A DNA stretch of 64,000 nt from Gnetum montanum (Eukaryota; Streptophyta; Gnetopsida; Gnetales; Gnetaceae), in assembly GCA_015680685.1 (NCBI GenBank), contig MNCI01038211.1, positions 101,625-165,624 of the forward strand, written 5' to 3'. The translations under genes and the position numbers were made by a program. Below, in pieces: positions 11,195-22,844 of the stretch (positions within the stretch are counted from its first letter, which is position 1; each line of letters begins with the position of its first letter). The notes under the pieces were generated by a model. The model was not told where the DNA came from, searched no databases, and saw only the letters and a list, made by a program, of their open reading frames with translations.

Positions 11195-11640
11195 TCATAG
11201 ACAGGTATCATCTATACAACTAAATAAGCACTTGGATTCCAGGTTAGGATCATTTCCAAAAATAGTTGGGTAAACATTTCCCTTCCTAGTTCCTTCTATC
11301 ACAGTATTTTTGGTGTTTAAATCTTGAATTCTACAAGATTCTTTAGAAAAAGTAACATTGAAAATAGAATCACAAAGTTGACTAACACTAAGAAGATTAT
11401 TCTTCAAATATTTAACAAAGAAAACCTTATTTATAGTTGGTAATCCTTTAGCTTTACCTCCTATGGCACCAATACATGTTATGGGAGCCTCCATGTTATC
11501 TCCAAATGTGATGGTTCCACAATTTTATTCTATGAAGTGGGTGAAGTAAGTTTTATCATCTATCATATTCCTTGAATAGCCATCGTCAATATACCATATG
11601 CCATTTTTTGGCATTAGAGAAAGCTATTTGAGCTAGCAAG
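11195..11640 (-). pseudogene. pol: Protease and GAG-pre-integrase segment of the copia element
   Basis: The open stretch 11195-11494 (99 codons) is the GAG-pre-integrase domain: KVFFVKYLKNNLLSVSQLCD, then IFNVTFSKESCRIQDL. Just upstream on the - strand (11495-11610) is the copia protease active site reading WYIDDGYSRNM where SIRE elements have WYLDSGCSRHM, so DSG is DDG and the Cys is Tyr. TFGDNMEAPITCIGAIGG follows. Order and wording place it in the SIRE lineage. Confidence 0.85.
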
Positions 11641-11649
11641 TTCTTTTCA

Positions 11650-12310
11650 AGCTTCTTCACTTTTTATTTGCAAACATACAAAGTTCCTTGCCTAGTCTAC
11701 TTTTGCAAAGACCAAGTATGTTGATTCATTCTAAGATAGAAAAATGCTTGAATATGACCAAATTTTCCACTAAAGAAACAATTTAAAATTCTAGGTTTTG
11801 AGTTTTACTAAACCTAGATTGATTTTATTTTGTAGAACTTTTCACACATCCATTTTTGCATTTTGTATTTGATCTTCTCTAAAGACTTCTTACTCATCTA
11901 CTTAATCACATTGGTTAGTCTTTGAATCTTAGCCTTAAGGTTTGACATTTCTTTCTTAAGACATGAACATTCATTATTAAGAGAAGTAATTTTCATGTTC
12001 TTGATTTGTAAAAAATCTTTCATATCAACACATAGGCTTTGAAAATAAATAAATTCATTACAAAAAACCTTGAATCTTTCTTCAAAGAAAAAATCATTAT
12101 TTGTCCTATCTTTTTTGTCTAGATTGTCACTAGTTTGACTAGTCTTATAGTCACTTTTTTCTTATTCCTAATTGTAAAAAAAGGAATGAAATATTTACCT
12201 TTGTAGATGTGTTAGAAAAAGTTGACTATAGTAATTGATGAAGCATATAAGTCTCCTAGTCCAATTATGCCTAACATAGATTAACCCTTCCATGTTCATG
12301 TTACTTTATA
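11650..12310 (-). pseudogene. gag: Gag remnant of the copia element
   Basis: Reads from about 12287 on the - strand (MNMEGLIYVRHNW). It holds a Lys/Glu/Leu-rich likely coiled coil (CSCLKKEMSNLKAKIQRLTN, 11970-11910) and a zinc-knuckle remnant NCFFSGKFGHIQAFF near 11780, where two of the knuckle Cys are Ser and Phe. Only about 0.5 kb lies between the start and the knuckle, so most of the capsid domain is missing, either deleted here or lost in an ancestor. Confidence 0.65.
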
Positions 12311-12326
12311 TTTAAGAGATAACCTT

Positions 12327-12338
12327 GCTCTGATACCA
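12327..12338 (-). promoter_or_regulatory. tRNA-Met primer-binding site of the copia element
   Basis: GCTCTGATACCA on the + strand is TGGTATCAGAGC on the - strand, the exact 12-base complement of the initiator tRNA-Met 3' end used by most plant copia elements. It lies two bases from the LTR end at 12341. Confidence 0.95.
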
Positions 12339-12340
12339 CT

Positions 12341-13593
12341 TGAGGATCATTGAACTTAGAAGAGAGAGAGAGGGGGGAGGGGGGTGGGGCATTGGGGGAG
12401 GGGTGATGGGGGGATTAATAAGTTCCACAAATCAAAAATTAATTTCCAAAAAAATCATAACTAGATTTAATGTGGTTTTTCAACTTGGGTGGTCCACACT
12501 CGAAGTGTAGTTTGGTTCCATACGTCCAGACTTTGTTTCTCTCAAAATGTGGTTTGAAGAATATCACACCCTGTATAAGCCTTAAGCTTTGCTCTAGAGT
12601 GATTTGTCACTACGAATCCACTTAACCCCACAAGGTCCTAATAATCTTAGAATATGATTTTCAAGATCCCACAACCTTTACAACTTGAGCTCTACTGTAG
12701 AATGTTGTGATGCTACACCAATACTCAATCTCGTAGGATCCCAACAAGCTTAAGATGATGGCTTCTTTCAAGAAGCACATCAACCCTAATGAGGCAACAA
12801 GAAAGAGAAAAAAAATTACAAGGAAAGGATGAAAGTGATTTGCTAGTCCTTGTACATTGAGGTACAATACAATATAATCATTGTAATAGTACAAATGATG
12901 GTATAATGAAGTACACAAATAAAGTACATAATGATTGCTTGATATTGACACTTGCTTGCTCAAAAAATTTCACAATGTTTAAGCGAATTAAGTCTTCTTA
13001 TAGCCTTGAAGTTTTTAAAAGAACTTTGAAATTCATGAAATGGCTATCTAATGGCTAGAGGAGACGTCTTCTTCAAGATTGGAAAATCTCTCTGCAACAA
13101 ACTTCAATTCTGGGAAGACATCTCTTCTTTAAAGGATATGTCTCTAGGGAGACATCTTCACCTAAAAGGAGACCTCTCTTTTTTTTAGGAGACATCCTCT
13201 CTAGGTGTTTTCCATTTTGGCCAAGGTATCTTCTTCATTAGGAAGGAATTTTCTCTTGATAGGAGACTTGTCCTATTTTTGGGAGATGTCTTTTTTGCAT
13301 TTGAACTCTTGATTCCAAAGGTTCCTCTCAATCACTAAAGCATCTTCTTTTATCTTGAAGTCTTCTTTAGTCATCCATGCTTCCTTAAGACCTTGTAGTC
13401 TTCACTTAGAAACCTGTGTACTTATCCAGGCTCCCTTGAGTCCTTGTAGTCTTTACTTTCATATTTTTTATAGATATCATTCTTTGAACTCCCCTTTAGT
13501 CCTTGTCCATGTTCTTTTCCTAGAAACACAACAACCACACAAACATCCTTTGTTATCCATTTTCAAAGGTTTTGACATACAAAAATGTCAACA
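12341..13593 (-). repeat. 5' LTR of the SIRE-like copia element
   Basis: 1253 bp. On the - strand it starts TGTTGACATTTTTGTATGTC (13593 leftward) and ends ATCCTCA (12341), next to the primer-binding site. TGTTGACA is a common start of SIRE-type LTRs. Beyond 13593 the sequence is the LTR of the Tat element, whose other LTR matches it right up to this border, so the copia sits inside the Tat LTR. Confidence 0.85.
12372..12413 (+). repeat. G-run cluster, likely G-quadruplex, at the copia LTR end
   Basis: Six runs of four to six G in 42 bases (12372-12377, 12379-12384, 12386-12389, 12394-12398, 12400-12403, 12408-12413), preceded by a short AG repeat. On the copia sense strand it is C-rich and lies in U5, about 30 bases before the primer-binding site. 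Confidence 0.8.
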
Positions 13594-14126
13594 TTTTCTT
13601 GTAGCCAAATATGACATTCATCTTATATTGTCTCACCATGATCCTATCTCATCATCATAAGCACTCTTTGGCATGGTTCGACGCTCTAGGATCAAGTGTG
13701 AAGAGGAAATGTTGGTGATGGATCTACAATGGTGTTTTTCATTCTTTGTTGATGTCTCTTAGGTCAATCCTAAAAACATCAACAAAGAGAGGCCAATGAA
13801 ACACCACCAAGAAAATTAATTTTATAAATTATAAACCTTCACCACCCAACTTGAGGTAATATTTTATTGTAAATGTAAGGTTTGTGGCCCATGAGTTGCA
13901 ATCTTGCATACTTTAAGTTTTTGTGATTGAAAAATGCTTCACAAGTTGCTATCGCCTCACTTTCAAAGTGGAAAAAGTAATGTCATGCATATATTTGGGC
14001 TTGAAAATATCTTGGGGACTACCAAATTTGGCATTTTCATGGGTTTTATGGTGGTTATGGCCTTGACTACATTGGAGCTACACACACCTAGTGTTGGAGT
14101 TGTTGGATTTTTCATTTTCCTAGGAA

Positions 14127-14276
14127 TGACCAATGTAGTCATCACAATTTCCAGTAGTTGGAGCATAACCAACGTAGTCATCACAAACTCTCATCAATCT
14201 CAATATGGCCAGCATAGTTACCATATTTCCTAGTAGATTCCAACAATGCTAATGTAGTTTTCCAGGACTAGTGTAG
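14127..14276 (+). repeat. Spaced GTAGT-core motif array in the 5' Tat LTR
   Basis: Five motif copies of the type TGRCCARYGTAGT begin at 14127, 14166, 14206, 14247 and 14266, spaced 39, 40, 41 and 19 bases. The 3' LTR has the same five at identical spacing (30051 on). They lie 200 to 350 bases upstream of the TATA box. Confidence 0.8.
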
Positions 14277-14473
14277 TTAAGGTGAAGCTAGTGGAGTAAC
14301 AAAAGTTCATTTACAAATTTTAGTATTTGGTGAGTTTTTGATGGCCTTTAGGTATTAAAACTTGTCATAAATGGAAAACTATGCTAGGAATAATGGCTTT
14401 TTATACTTGCAAACAACACCAATTGTTGGCAATCATGTCAAATATTTGTAGCCTAACATCAGCAACCTTGAAG

Positions 14474-14482
14474 CCTATAAAA
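14474..14482 (+). promoter_or_regulatory. TATA box of the 5' Tat LTR
   Basis: CTATAAAAG within AGCCTATAAAAGCC; the other LTR has the same string at 30381-30389. Presumed start of Tat transcription. Confidence 0.75.
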
Positions 14483-15189
14483 GCCAATCTTAAATATCTT
14501 ATTCATGTTTGGAACATTTTTGGAACCATACAATCTTTGCAACCTCAAGAATTTTGAACCCATTTTTGGAATTTGCAAGACTTTTGGAGCACATTGGTAT
14601 CTACATGAGCACTAGAGACTCTCAGTGTAGTATCATTACAACAAGAGTCAAGCACCACTATTTACACCACCTTCACCAAAGTTGTAGATTCAAGAAAAAA
14701 CTAGTGATGAGCTCTTATTGATTAGAGTTAGGAAGTACTTGGATTATGGAGTTTGATTGTAGAACACAACCTGCTAGCTCCAATAGACTTTAATCTCCAT
14801 CCAAGTAAGCTTCTTGTGCATCTATATTCACAATCTATACTCCTTGAACTTTATACTTTAAGTATTTTGCTACTTTAATAAAGTTTACAGTTCATTAGTT
14901 ATGCAAAATACATTTGAAGTTTTAATTTCTATGTTTATTTTTCATTCGAATCTACATTTTTATTTTTCTTTGTTTACATTCTTCAAGTCCCTAGGTAATT
15001 AGCTAAATCATCTAGGGCACCTTGGATCCTCTTTCTTGGAGGCCCTTGGGATTCCAGGTCAAAAATGTTTCTGCACCTGGGATCTTTAGTCTTTTCTAGC
15101 GATTGAATTTTTTGGATGCAACAATTTCCAACAACAAAAAATTCAAACAATTACCTTACTCATTTTTCAATTGGCATAGTAGATCCAAC

Positions 15190-15629
15190 CTAAGAAATAG
15201 CAAAGAGTTTTGGAAGTGGAACTTTGGAGCATCTAGATTATGGAGTTGATTTTAGGAAGCACTCTATTGGTTTCACTAGGACTGCAACCACTTCTCACAT
15301 AGATCTTTGTATATTTTAAGCATAAAAAAACTTGCAATTACTTGAAATTTTTGAATCTACAATTATTATTATTTTCAATAAAATTTTTAGTTCATTCATT
15401 TTGTGTGAGTTTATTTTTTCTATTCCTTTTGGTTATATTTACAATTTTTTTATTCAATTCTTTTACACTATTTTACAATTTCTAAGTTCCTAGGTGATCA
15501 ACAAGACCATCTAGGATGCCTTGGATCTTGTTTCTTAAAGGTCCTTGGGATCCAAGGTTAGGCTATCTCACCTTGAATTTTTAGTTTTCTAGCAACTGAA
15601 GTTTTTAGGCATTACAATTTTCTTATACT
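15190..15629 (+). repeat. Second copy of the Tat LTR tail after the 5' LTR
   Basis: This stretch resembles the last 0.4 kb of the LTR (14730-15123 and 30640-31037): TTGGGATCCAAGGTTAGGCTA, split by me at 20 bases, recurs at about 15547 and 30967, and the end GCATTACA matches 31030-31037 better than the end of the 5' LTR proper. It may be a tandem duplication or the end of another, older LTR. Confidence 0.6.
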
Positions 15630-16990
15630 AGAAGGATGGCCTTCACCCAAATTCTTAACTCAAATATTTTCCAAACATTTTACAAAACCTTTTTCCAATT
15701 TTTCCAATGTTGATGCTCAACTCCCTACAATCAACATCTAACATAGTTGTTGTAGGTGATTTAGGTTTTCTGAAAAATTTTCACAGCAACTACTATGCTC
15801 TATGAAACCAACATAGTTGACAGTCAATGCTTTTTTTTTTGTGTCTGAAAGGCTAGTGTTACTCTACCTCAACCACTTAAATCCCCTTGTAATGAAATTT
15901 TCCAATGAATCCAACATTGATTTTCAAATCTCCTCAACTAAATACCCGACATAGTTGTTGTAAGTGATTTGGGTTTCTACAATATTTTCATAGCAGTTGC
16001 TAGATTCTTTAAAACAAGCATAGTTTACATTGAAGCCTACAATTTTTATTAATTAAAACTTGCACATGATGTGTTCTAAGAACCAACGTAGTTCTTTCTA
16101 GATACCTAAAATCCTCCTATTGTGAAATCTTATGGAAATATAGTGTAGATACTTCCAAGACTTCAGCATAGCCCTTAGTGAACATCAAACTTTACATTTG
16201 ATTTTTTCAAATTAGTGCACATCTTCTAGGGTGGAAATATCCCTAGATTGGTTTTACAAAGCAAAAAATCATCTTCCATTAGCTACCTCAGTGTAGTTGG
16301 TCGGGCAATATAGTAATCTACTACACATCCACATAAACTTCCTACTATGAAATCTTGTTTAAAGGCCAATGCAATCCTCTCTAATGTTCTAGCATAGTAC
16401 TAAGAAAACCAAATTTTCACATTTACTTTTCCAAAACTTGAACATTTCTCCAAGAGGGGTGTCACTAGCATAGTCTTGTTGAGCAAGGAAACCATTTCCT
16501 CACTCCACTCTAGTGTAGATCTTGCTAGGGAAGCCATTGTAGTTGGCCCTTCCAACACCTGAAACTACCACATTTTCCAAGGTGTAGTACATAACATTTT
16601 CACTACAACCTGCACTATACTTGCAATTGCAGTTTTAACTATTTTCTAGCCATAATTGGTCACACCTTTATACAATTCCACCTATTAGAATGTTTATTTA
16701 AATAATTAATTATACATTTCATTAGAAAATATTCAAGCTAGTGACCATATCTTTTAGTCAATCAACTATCATGTCCCTTAATCTAATTGACATGACATCT
16801 AGCCAAGATTCTCTAAGGATCTATGACTCAAAAGACCCTACTATGATTGCTTAGGTTGAGAGGGAAAAGCTTGGATTTTGCAATAATAAATGAAGATCAC
16901 TATAACTTCATTTGTATCAAAATCTAATCTGGCCTCCTCATTCCATGAATGGAGATGGAGGCTAAACAAAAATACGAGCTAATTCATCAA
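15630..16990 (+). other. Leader of the Tat element, motif-rich noncoding
   Basis: No coding signal. ACATAGTTGTTGTA with GTGATTT following occurs at 15741 and 15949, about 208 bases apart. At least ten more CATAGT, GTGTAGT or ATGTAGT cores follow to 16590, for instance CCAACGTAGTTC near 16082 and CTAGCATAGTC near 16464. The leader thus shares its core motif with the LTR arrays and the 184-bp array. Confidence 0.6.
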
Positions 16991-16999
16991 AACGAAAAG

Positions 17000-19440
17000 G
17001 ACTACATACCTTCCTCTTATGACAAAATACCATTGAATGATAGTTATACATGTATACTGACTCATCTAATTGAGATGGATGAATAGAGTGAAAAGCTCAG
17101 TTCAAAGAGTTGACATGAGGAGCAGGATGAGCTTGAGGTTGAGCTTGAATTACACAACTACATATGGAGCCTCTTTCAATAATTAGCTCCTCAAACCATC
17201 ACACCTACTTCAGCCTCCCTTGCTGCTTTCACAAGATGGGAATCTCAACCTTGATCTCCGATGTACCCAACCATGTTTGAGCCATCACTCATTATAGTAG
17301 TCCATCAGGCATAATCTGTGCCCTAAACAATCTCCCTGTGCTCCTCTATGCCTTTTTCCATGTAGCCAAGGTCTACATAGTTGTCATTAGTGGTCTTTAC
17401 CACTGCTCAACCCCTCTCCATACTAGTGGACCCCATAGTCAGATCCCAAATGATCCAGGGATCACACACACCATTTGTCCCCTTTATGCCACATGTATTG
17501 GCAAAAACATCATTTTCATTGTTTAGTTCTCCCATAGCAATGATGACCTAGCCTCTCCCTTCTATGCCACAACTAGTCATGAGGCCACAAGTCTTTCAAC
17601 TCACATGACAATAATCAATACAAACACCATAGCCCATGGGGATGCCTCAAGGCTTAGATTAAACCTTCCAAATGATCCATGACCTTACTGAAGAGCTGTG
17701 ATAACTCAAGGCTAGTACAACTCAGATAGTCAAGGTTTTATACTTTTATCAAGATGATCTTATAATCTCTATTATGCCTCAAATAACCTTACTTGCAGGA
17801 ATGCCTATGTCAAACTTCACTAAATATAGTGGTGAAGGGGATCCCAATACACATCTAGTTACCTTCTAGTCTAAATTTCTCTTTTTGCAAGCTTGGTGTC
17901 ATACGACACTGTGGATTTTTCCTATATCCCTCAAGGATAAGGCTCTAGATTGGTACCAAACCTTGCCTTGAGATTCCATCTCCTTTCTTGAGGAACTAAT
18001 AAATCAATGTTTCAATTTCTTTAGATACAACTTGGAGCTAGATGCCAAACTAGATCAACTAATGAAGGTGTGGTAGAGTGAATTGGTCAAAAGGTTCATT
18101 CAAAGATGAAACTTAATACTTAATGAGATTCTAGAGCCTATCCCTGAAAATTACCTCTTGATCATCTTTAAGGGAGTAGTAAATGACTTCATCAGGTCAA
18201 AGCTCTATTACTTAGATTGCCAATCACTAAGCCAAGCCTTCTTGTAAACTAAGAATATTGAGGAGGTAGCTAAGGTAAGCAACGATCTGGCCTACATGGC
18301 CTATGAAGGTTAAACAACAAAGAGGGATAACAATAAAACTAGGTAAGAATATACGACTATGGCTACACTAACAAAAGAGTCAAAACAAGGAGGAAGGTAG
18401 GGATCACCACCATGCAACACATCTTCTGACTTGTCATAACCATTCACTTCCTATGTTCAAAATCAACAAAGATCAAACTTTGAATAGAAGGATAGATCAA
18501 AATACACTAGGTTACCTATGAAGGCCTCTAAGATTTTGGCACAATTGCTGAAAGACAACTAAATACAACAAAAGAAATTGTCTAAGGAAGCTCATATGAG
18601 GCATTTTCATCTTTGTGACATAGTTAGAGACCCAACGATAACTGCCAATGACGGCCCAAAGCTACCAAAGTACTTTAGACTAGATAGGTATTGCCATTAT
18701 CATCAAATGGCTATTCATGACACTAATTTTTTCCTAGCATTAATGGATGACTTCTAGAAGATTATTGACCATGGAGAGTTGGTGTTGAATGAGCCCAACT
18801 CTGCAAGCATTAATAATAGATCCTACACTATAGCCTCATTTACAAAAACCAAATAGTATAATCCTCCTAGAAAACCATTTGCCATCAAAGTACAACCCTA
18901 GGCCCAAAACACAAAGCCTAGAGAGCCCTTTTTCATTAGGATACCACTTTCTCCAACTCTTAAAAAGCCTTTCATCATATGTGTTTCACCTTAAGTGGCA
19001 TCAAAATCATAGCCCAAACCACAAGATACTAATCCTTAAAAGCCTAGGGAACCATTTGTTATCTAGATTCCTTCACCTTCAACAAGAAAAACTATAACAA
19101 CCCATGATCAAAGGCCACCTATAGTGGACCACAACTTAGAGGTTAGCAAGAAACCATCACAATGGTGACAAAAGAAACCTATCATCAAGCCAATAACTAA
19201 GCCCACCGGATGTGGCCAACAACAAATGGCTTTAAAAATAACTATATCCATACATCCGGTGGACAAGGATATCCGGTGGACAAATAACTAATACATCTAG
19301 ACTTACATTCATACCAACTATATCCATGGACAAGGAATCCAAGAAACGTACATTGAAACCTAAGCCACAAACTCTAGGAAGGATGAAGGAGGTTAGAACC
19401 ACTAAGGCTAAAACATCACATGCAAAGGAAAAGAGTTTCC
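17000..19440 (+). pseudogene. gag: Gag of the Tat element, broken
   Basis: The capsid-like part starts near 17770: MPQITLLAGMPMSNFTKYSG, then a phrase typical of Retrotrans_gag, DKALDWYQTLP (near 17940), then EELINQCFNFF, ELVKRFIQR and NYLLIIFKGVV. Downstream (18590-18810) comes the C-terminal phrase HFHLCDIVRDP, KYFRLDRYCHYHQM and IDHGELV, as usual in Tat Gag. The N-terminal 0.7 kb is Pro/Ser/Thr/Met-rich and poorly conserved, so the start is approximate. Most stops are TAG where the family has Gln or Trp. It would make the particle shell. Confidence 0.8.
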
Positions 19441-19689
19441 TCATAATAATGGAGCAAGTAAAATGGTGATTAAAAAAAATAGCACATCATCGAACTTGCT
19501 TGACCTAGTCATGGCCTCTTCTCCTCATAGGGATGCACTAGCTTCAGTGTTGACCTTTATCTTGGTGAGTAGAGACATGTCCACCAACAAAGAATCAATC
19601 TTCTCTATCATTAAGCAAGATTCACTTAGAGAAAATGAACATCAACCCATGCTAAACTTTCATGATAGTGAGGTGAATATTAACTCTTA

Positions 19690-20010
19690 AAATAGAGAAG
19701 CTCTATTTGCTCCTCTCCTCATTTCCATACATGTTGAAAGATATAAGGTTCATTGTGTTCATGTGAATGATGGCATGACAACTAATGTAGTACCATTTTC
19801 CATTGTTGATAAACTAGGCTTAACTGAGAATATCAACGAAACCACAACCTCAGCACTCAATTCATTTAATGGATCACAAGTAGTGATGCAAGGTTCCATC
19901 TCCCTAGATTTTGTAGCGAGTGAGCAATTCCCTACATTCATCAACTTCCTAGTAGTTGAAGAGGCATTGACTTCAACTTAATCTTAAGAAGGTCATGGTT
20001 AGCTAAGCTT
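19690..20010 (+). pseudogene. pol: Aspartic protease of the Tat element
   Basis: Open from 19690 to 19980: SLFAPLLISIHVERYKVHCV, then the active-site region HVNDGMTTNVVPFSIVDKLG, then ALNSFNGSQVVMQGSISLDF and FINFLVVEE. Tat proteases usually have V-D-[DG]-G here; this copy has V-N-D-G, so the presumed catalytic Asp is Asn. It follows gag and precedes the interruption at 20450. The frame is otherwise among the better kept of the element. Confidence 0.75.
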
Positions 20011-22325
20011 CATGTAGTCTCATCTCCTATACATCAGAAGATTCACTTATCCTATGAGGGTGGTGAAATTGTCATTTGTGAGGGCAACATGTTACTACCT
20101 TCGATTAACTATGTTAAGATTGATCAAGGTTTAGAGGTGGAGTTTCAAGAGGAGACTCTCGATACTTAGACTGGGACCAATATCAAGAGTAAAACTAACA
20201 ATAACAACAACAATGAAGCTAAAGTCAATAAACCTATGACATTAAGTGATAAATGAAAATACCTACCAATTTCCATGTTAAACAAGCAACATGATGAGAG
20301 TGTGAGCATATGAAGAAAGCCCTTTGATTTATCAAATGTCAAGTAACAAATGCATTGTAGATATATTATTTCTTCTTTCGCTAATAGAAGATTGTTCACC
20401 TTCACAAGCCTATACCATGTTTCATGGTTTATTTTATCCCTATAGGCCCTTTTGATGCTATCCCATACTTGCTAGGTAGGTATGGACCATGGTCCACTAA
20501 GGCCTAAAAATGGTAATATCACAGCCTACTAAGGCCTAAAATTGGTAAGACAATGGCTCGCCATGGTCTAAAATTGGCAAAACTTTTATAACTTGTTATA
20601 GTCATTTATGACCTAGTTCACAATTATTACTTTACATTATGATTGAAACTTAAAACATATAAGATGCATGAAAGTATAGTGCTAAAACATATAAAAAAAA
20701 TTAAAATTTTAAAGATAATAATTAAAATGTCTATGCCACACATAGTCATGGTCACAAAGTTTCAAACAGTGTATATAAGTCCAACAACCATAGCTACATT
20801 GTGTAGGAATAATATAAAAAATAGTAAACCATCTCTCAACAACCAATGACTAACACTAGCCATGAGATACATACATCGACAAAAAATATAAATGGCCAAA
20901 GACATAACTAAATGATGATGTTAACATGCAACTAGAGGTGGTTGGGGAGCACTTCCAATGTCATCACCACTAGGGGACCACTATCATCACCTATAGCTTA
21001 CAATAACCAAAATAGAAAATGTTAATAATAAATAGAGTCTTTAAAATTGCAATAAAAATACCAAAAATACATCAACATTTCCTATGTAGCCAGGGAGGTT
21101 TGCAATTTTAACAATCAAAACTGTAATTGTACAAGGTAGTAAAAATGACAATTTAGAACTATATTTTTTTTCTAAGTCTAGGGATTGAGTATGCATGAAA
21201 TTCAATAAAATTGGGCATCTATGTTGTATTCCTAAGCCTAGAAAAAGTTTTATCAACCACCCAAAACCATAATCAAATTCAACAAAAAATTGCACAAGGA
21301 CTAGGTACTATAGAAAATGGCCATAGTAAATCACTGGTAAAAAAATATGAAATTTTTTTTAATTTATCAAAAGCAATGTCAAACCCTTTTTAACACATCC
21401 AAGAATCCCCAAGAACCTAGGATGTTGGTGGAAAAATTATTCCAAGTGTCAATGCTACCCATCTTCACGAGGGTAAAGCCATATAAACCAAAAATCTCTC
21501 TATGTGCTAGTTTATAAAAAAATTCATAGAAAATCAACTATAGATTGGAATTTAGTGATTCTGCAAGTGTTTGAACTATCAAATGATGAACTAGAAATCC
21601 AAAACTTGAAAAAATAAGAACTCTTATCCATTTCTACATAAAAAATTGAAAAACTAACATGAAAAAACAACAAAAATTGCAAAACGACCCTATGTATTGG
21701 CTTATAGAAAAGTTCACAAAAACTTCACTAGAAGTCATAATCCAGTGCTTCAAACATTGAAAACAATATTACAACTCTATTGCCACAAAAACCAGAAAAT
21801 TCTATTCGTTTTTATTAAAAAAATTACAAAATTGGTGTTTCTTTTTGGTCCAAAACTACAAGAAATGCATGGGAAATATTGGAATTAAATTCATAACTAC
21901 GCATATAATAATTCCACAACTAGAGAAACACTAAAATCCCCTAAACATGATGTAAATCCAGCATATAAATGTTACAAAATTCAATTTTAATCAACATACA
22001 AGCCTATACAAGAAAAAATGCCTAGGATTCTAACAAATTTTCTTAGGAAATGGCTAAGGATCGTGAACTAAGTAGTCATGGTGGAAGATCCTTCTTCTAA
22101 CAAAGGTAGTGGCAAGTTGGAGAATCCTCTTGTAGCTACATCAACCTCCTCCAAGGCTAGATTCTTGCATGTGGAAGCTCTTCTTTGACATCTTGAATGA
22201 ATGCTACCAAAATCATTAAAATCTTCAAACTTCTAGAACTCATCCAGCAACTACACTTGTTCCTTAGTGTAGGATAGCTAGAATATGCTGAGGATAGGTT
22301 TGAATGAAGCAAGAAAAAGACTAGA

Positions 22326-22337
22326 GCTCTAATACTA
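22326..22337 (-). promoter_or_regulatory. tRNA-Met-like primer-binding site in the interruption
   Basis: GCTCTAATACTA on the + strand differs from GCTCTGATACCA at two positions, both transitions. A TG follows at 22338, the place for an LTR end on the - strand. Chance occurrence is possible because only 12 bases are involved. Confidence 0.4.
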
Positions 22338-22844
22338 TGTGCTATAGGTTGGAGGTGATGTGAGAATTATGATTTGTGCAAAATTGTAATGTGGGAATTA
22401 ATCCCAAACTTATGCATTAACCACCAAAATCCTAGTTTTCCAAAACACTCACACAATCCCCACATAACTCCATGATCACAATGAGAAGGTAGGACTACCT
22501 TGGACTTGTGGAAAAGTAATTATTTTAATAATTCAAATTTCAGGTGTGCCCCACTAGGTGCCTCTCTAACAAGCCAATAAAAAAACCTAATACACTTGCA
22601 TTTTGGCTTCTCCATGGCAACTACATTGGGGTTTAAACCTCTAGAAGCCTTGAAATGAACTCTAAACTCCAACCACTGCTAGAACCCACCTCCTAGGCAC
22701 TCATTCATACCATCTTCAACCCTAAAAAACCTTATGCCCAAAATGGGAAACTAGGTGCTAACATTGGAAATTACTATACACCAAGGAAAGCTAAAAATCA
22801 TATTAAAATTGGCTATTTTGGGTAACTACACTAACTAGTAGCTT

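Larger units (their letters stand above)
8341..13593 (-). mobile_element. SIRE-like Ty1/copia element, 3' part missing
   Basis: Read on the - strand: LTR (13593-12341), tRNA-Met primer-binding site, gag remnant, protease, integrase, RT and RNase H, the copia gene order. The protease-to-integrase phrasing (WYIDDGYSRNM, then NLLSVSQLCD) and the LTR start TGTTGACATTTTTG are of the SIRE type. After RNase H the sequence runs 220 bases and stops at the LTR of A. No second LTR is visible; it probably lies beyond A, left of the window. The gag region is short by several hundred bases. All genes are broken. Confidence 0.88.
13594..15123 (+). repeat. 5' LTR of the Tat element, left end missing
   Basis: Aligns with 29510-31037 from its first bases (TTTTCTTGTAGCCAAAT against TTTCCTTATAGCCAAAT) to its end (GAATTTTTTGGATGCAACA against GAATTTTTCAAACATTACA). 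Homology runs right up to the copia border at 13593. It carries a 40-bp repeat array (14127-14276), a TATA box (14474) and TAATAAAG near 14876. No clear primer-binding site follows. Confidence 0.8.

Noticed and set aside
13586-13593. TGTCAACA as the start of the Tat 5' LTR
   Set aside because: The same bases are the end of the copia LTR (TGTTGACA on the - strand). Homology between the Tat LTRs is continuous only from 13594, so the string belongs to the copia; TGTCAACATTT at 29483 may be chance or the true LTR start.
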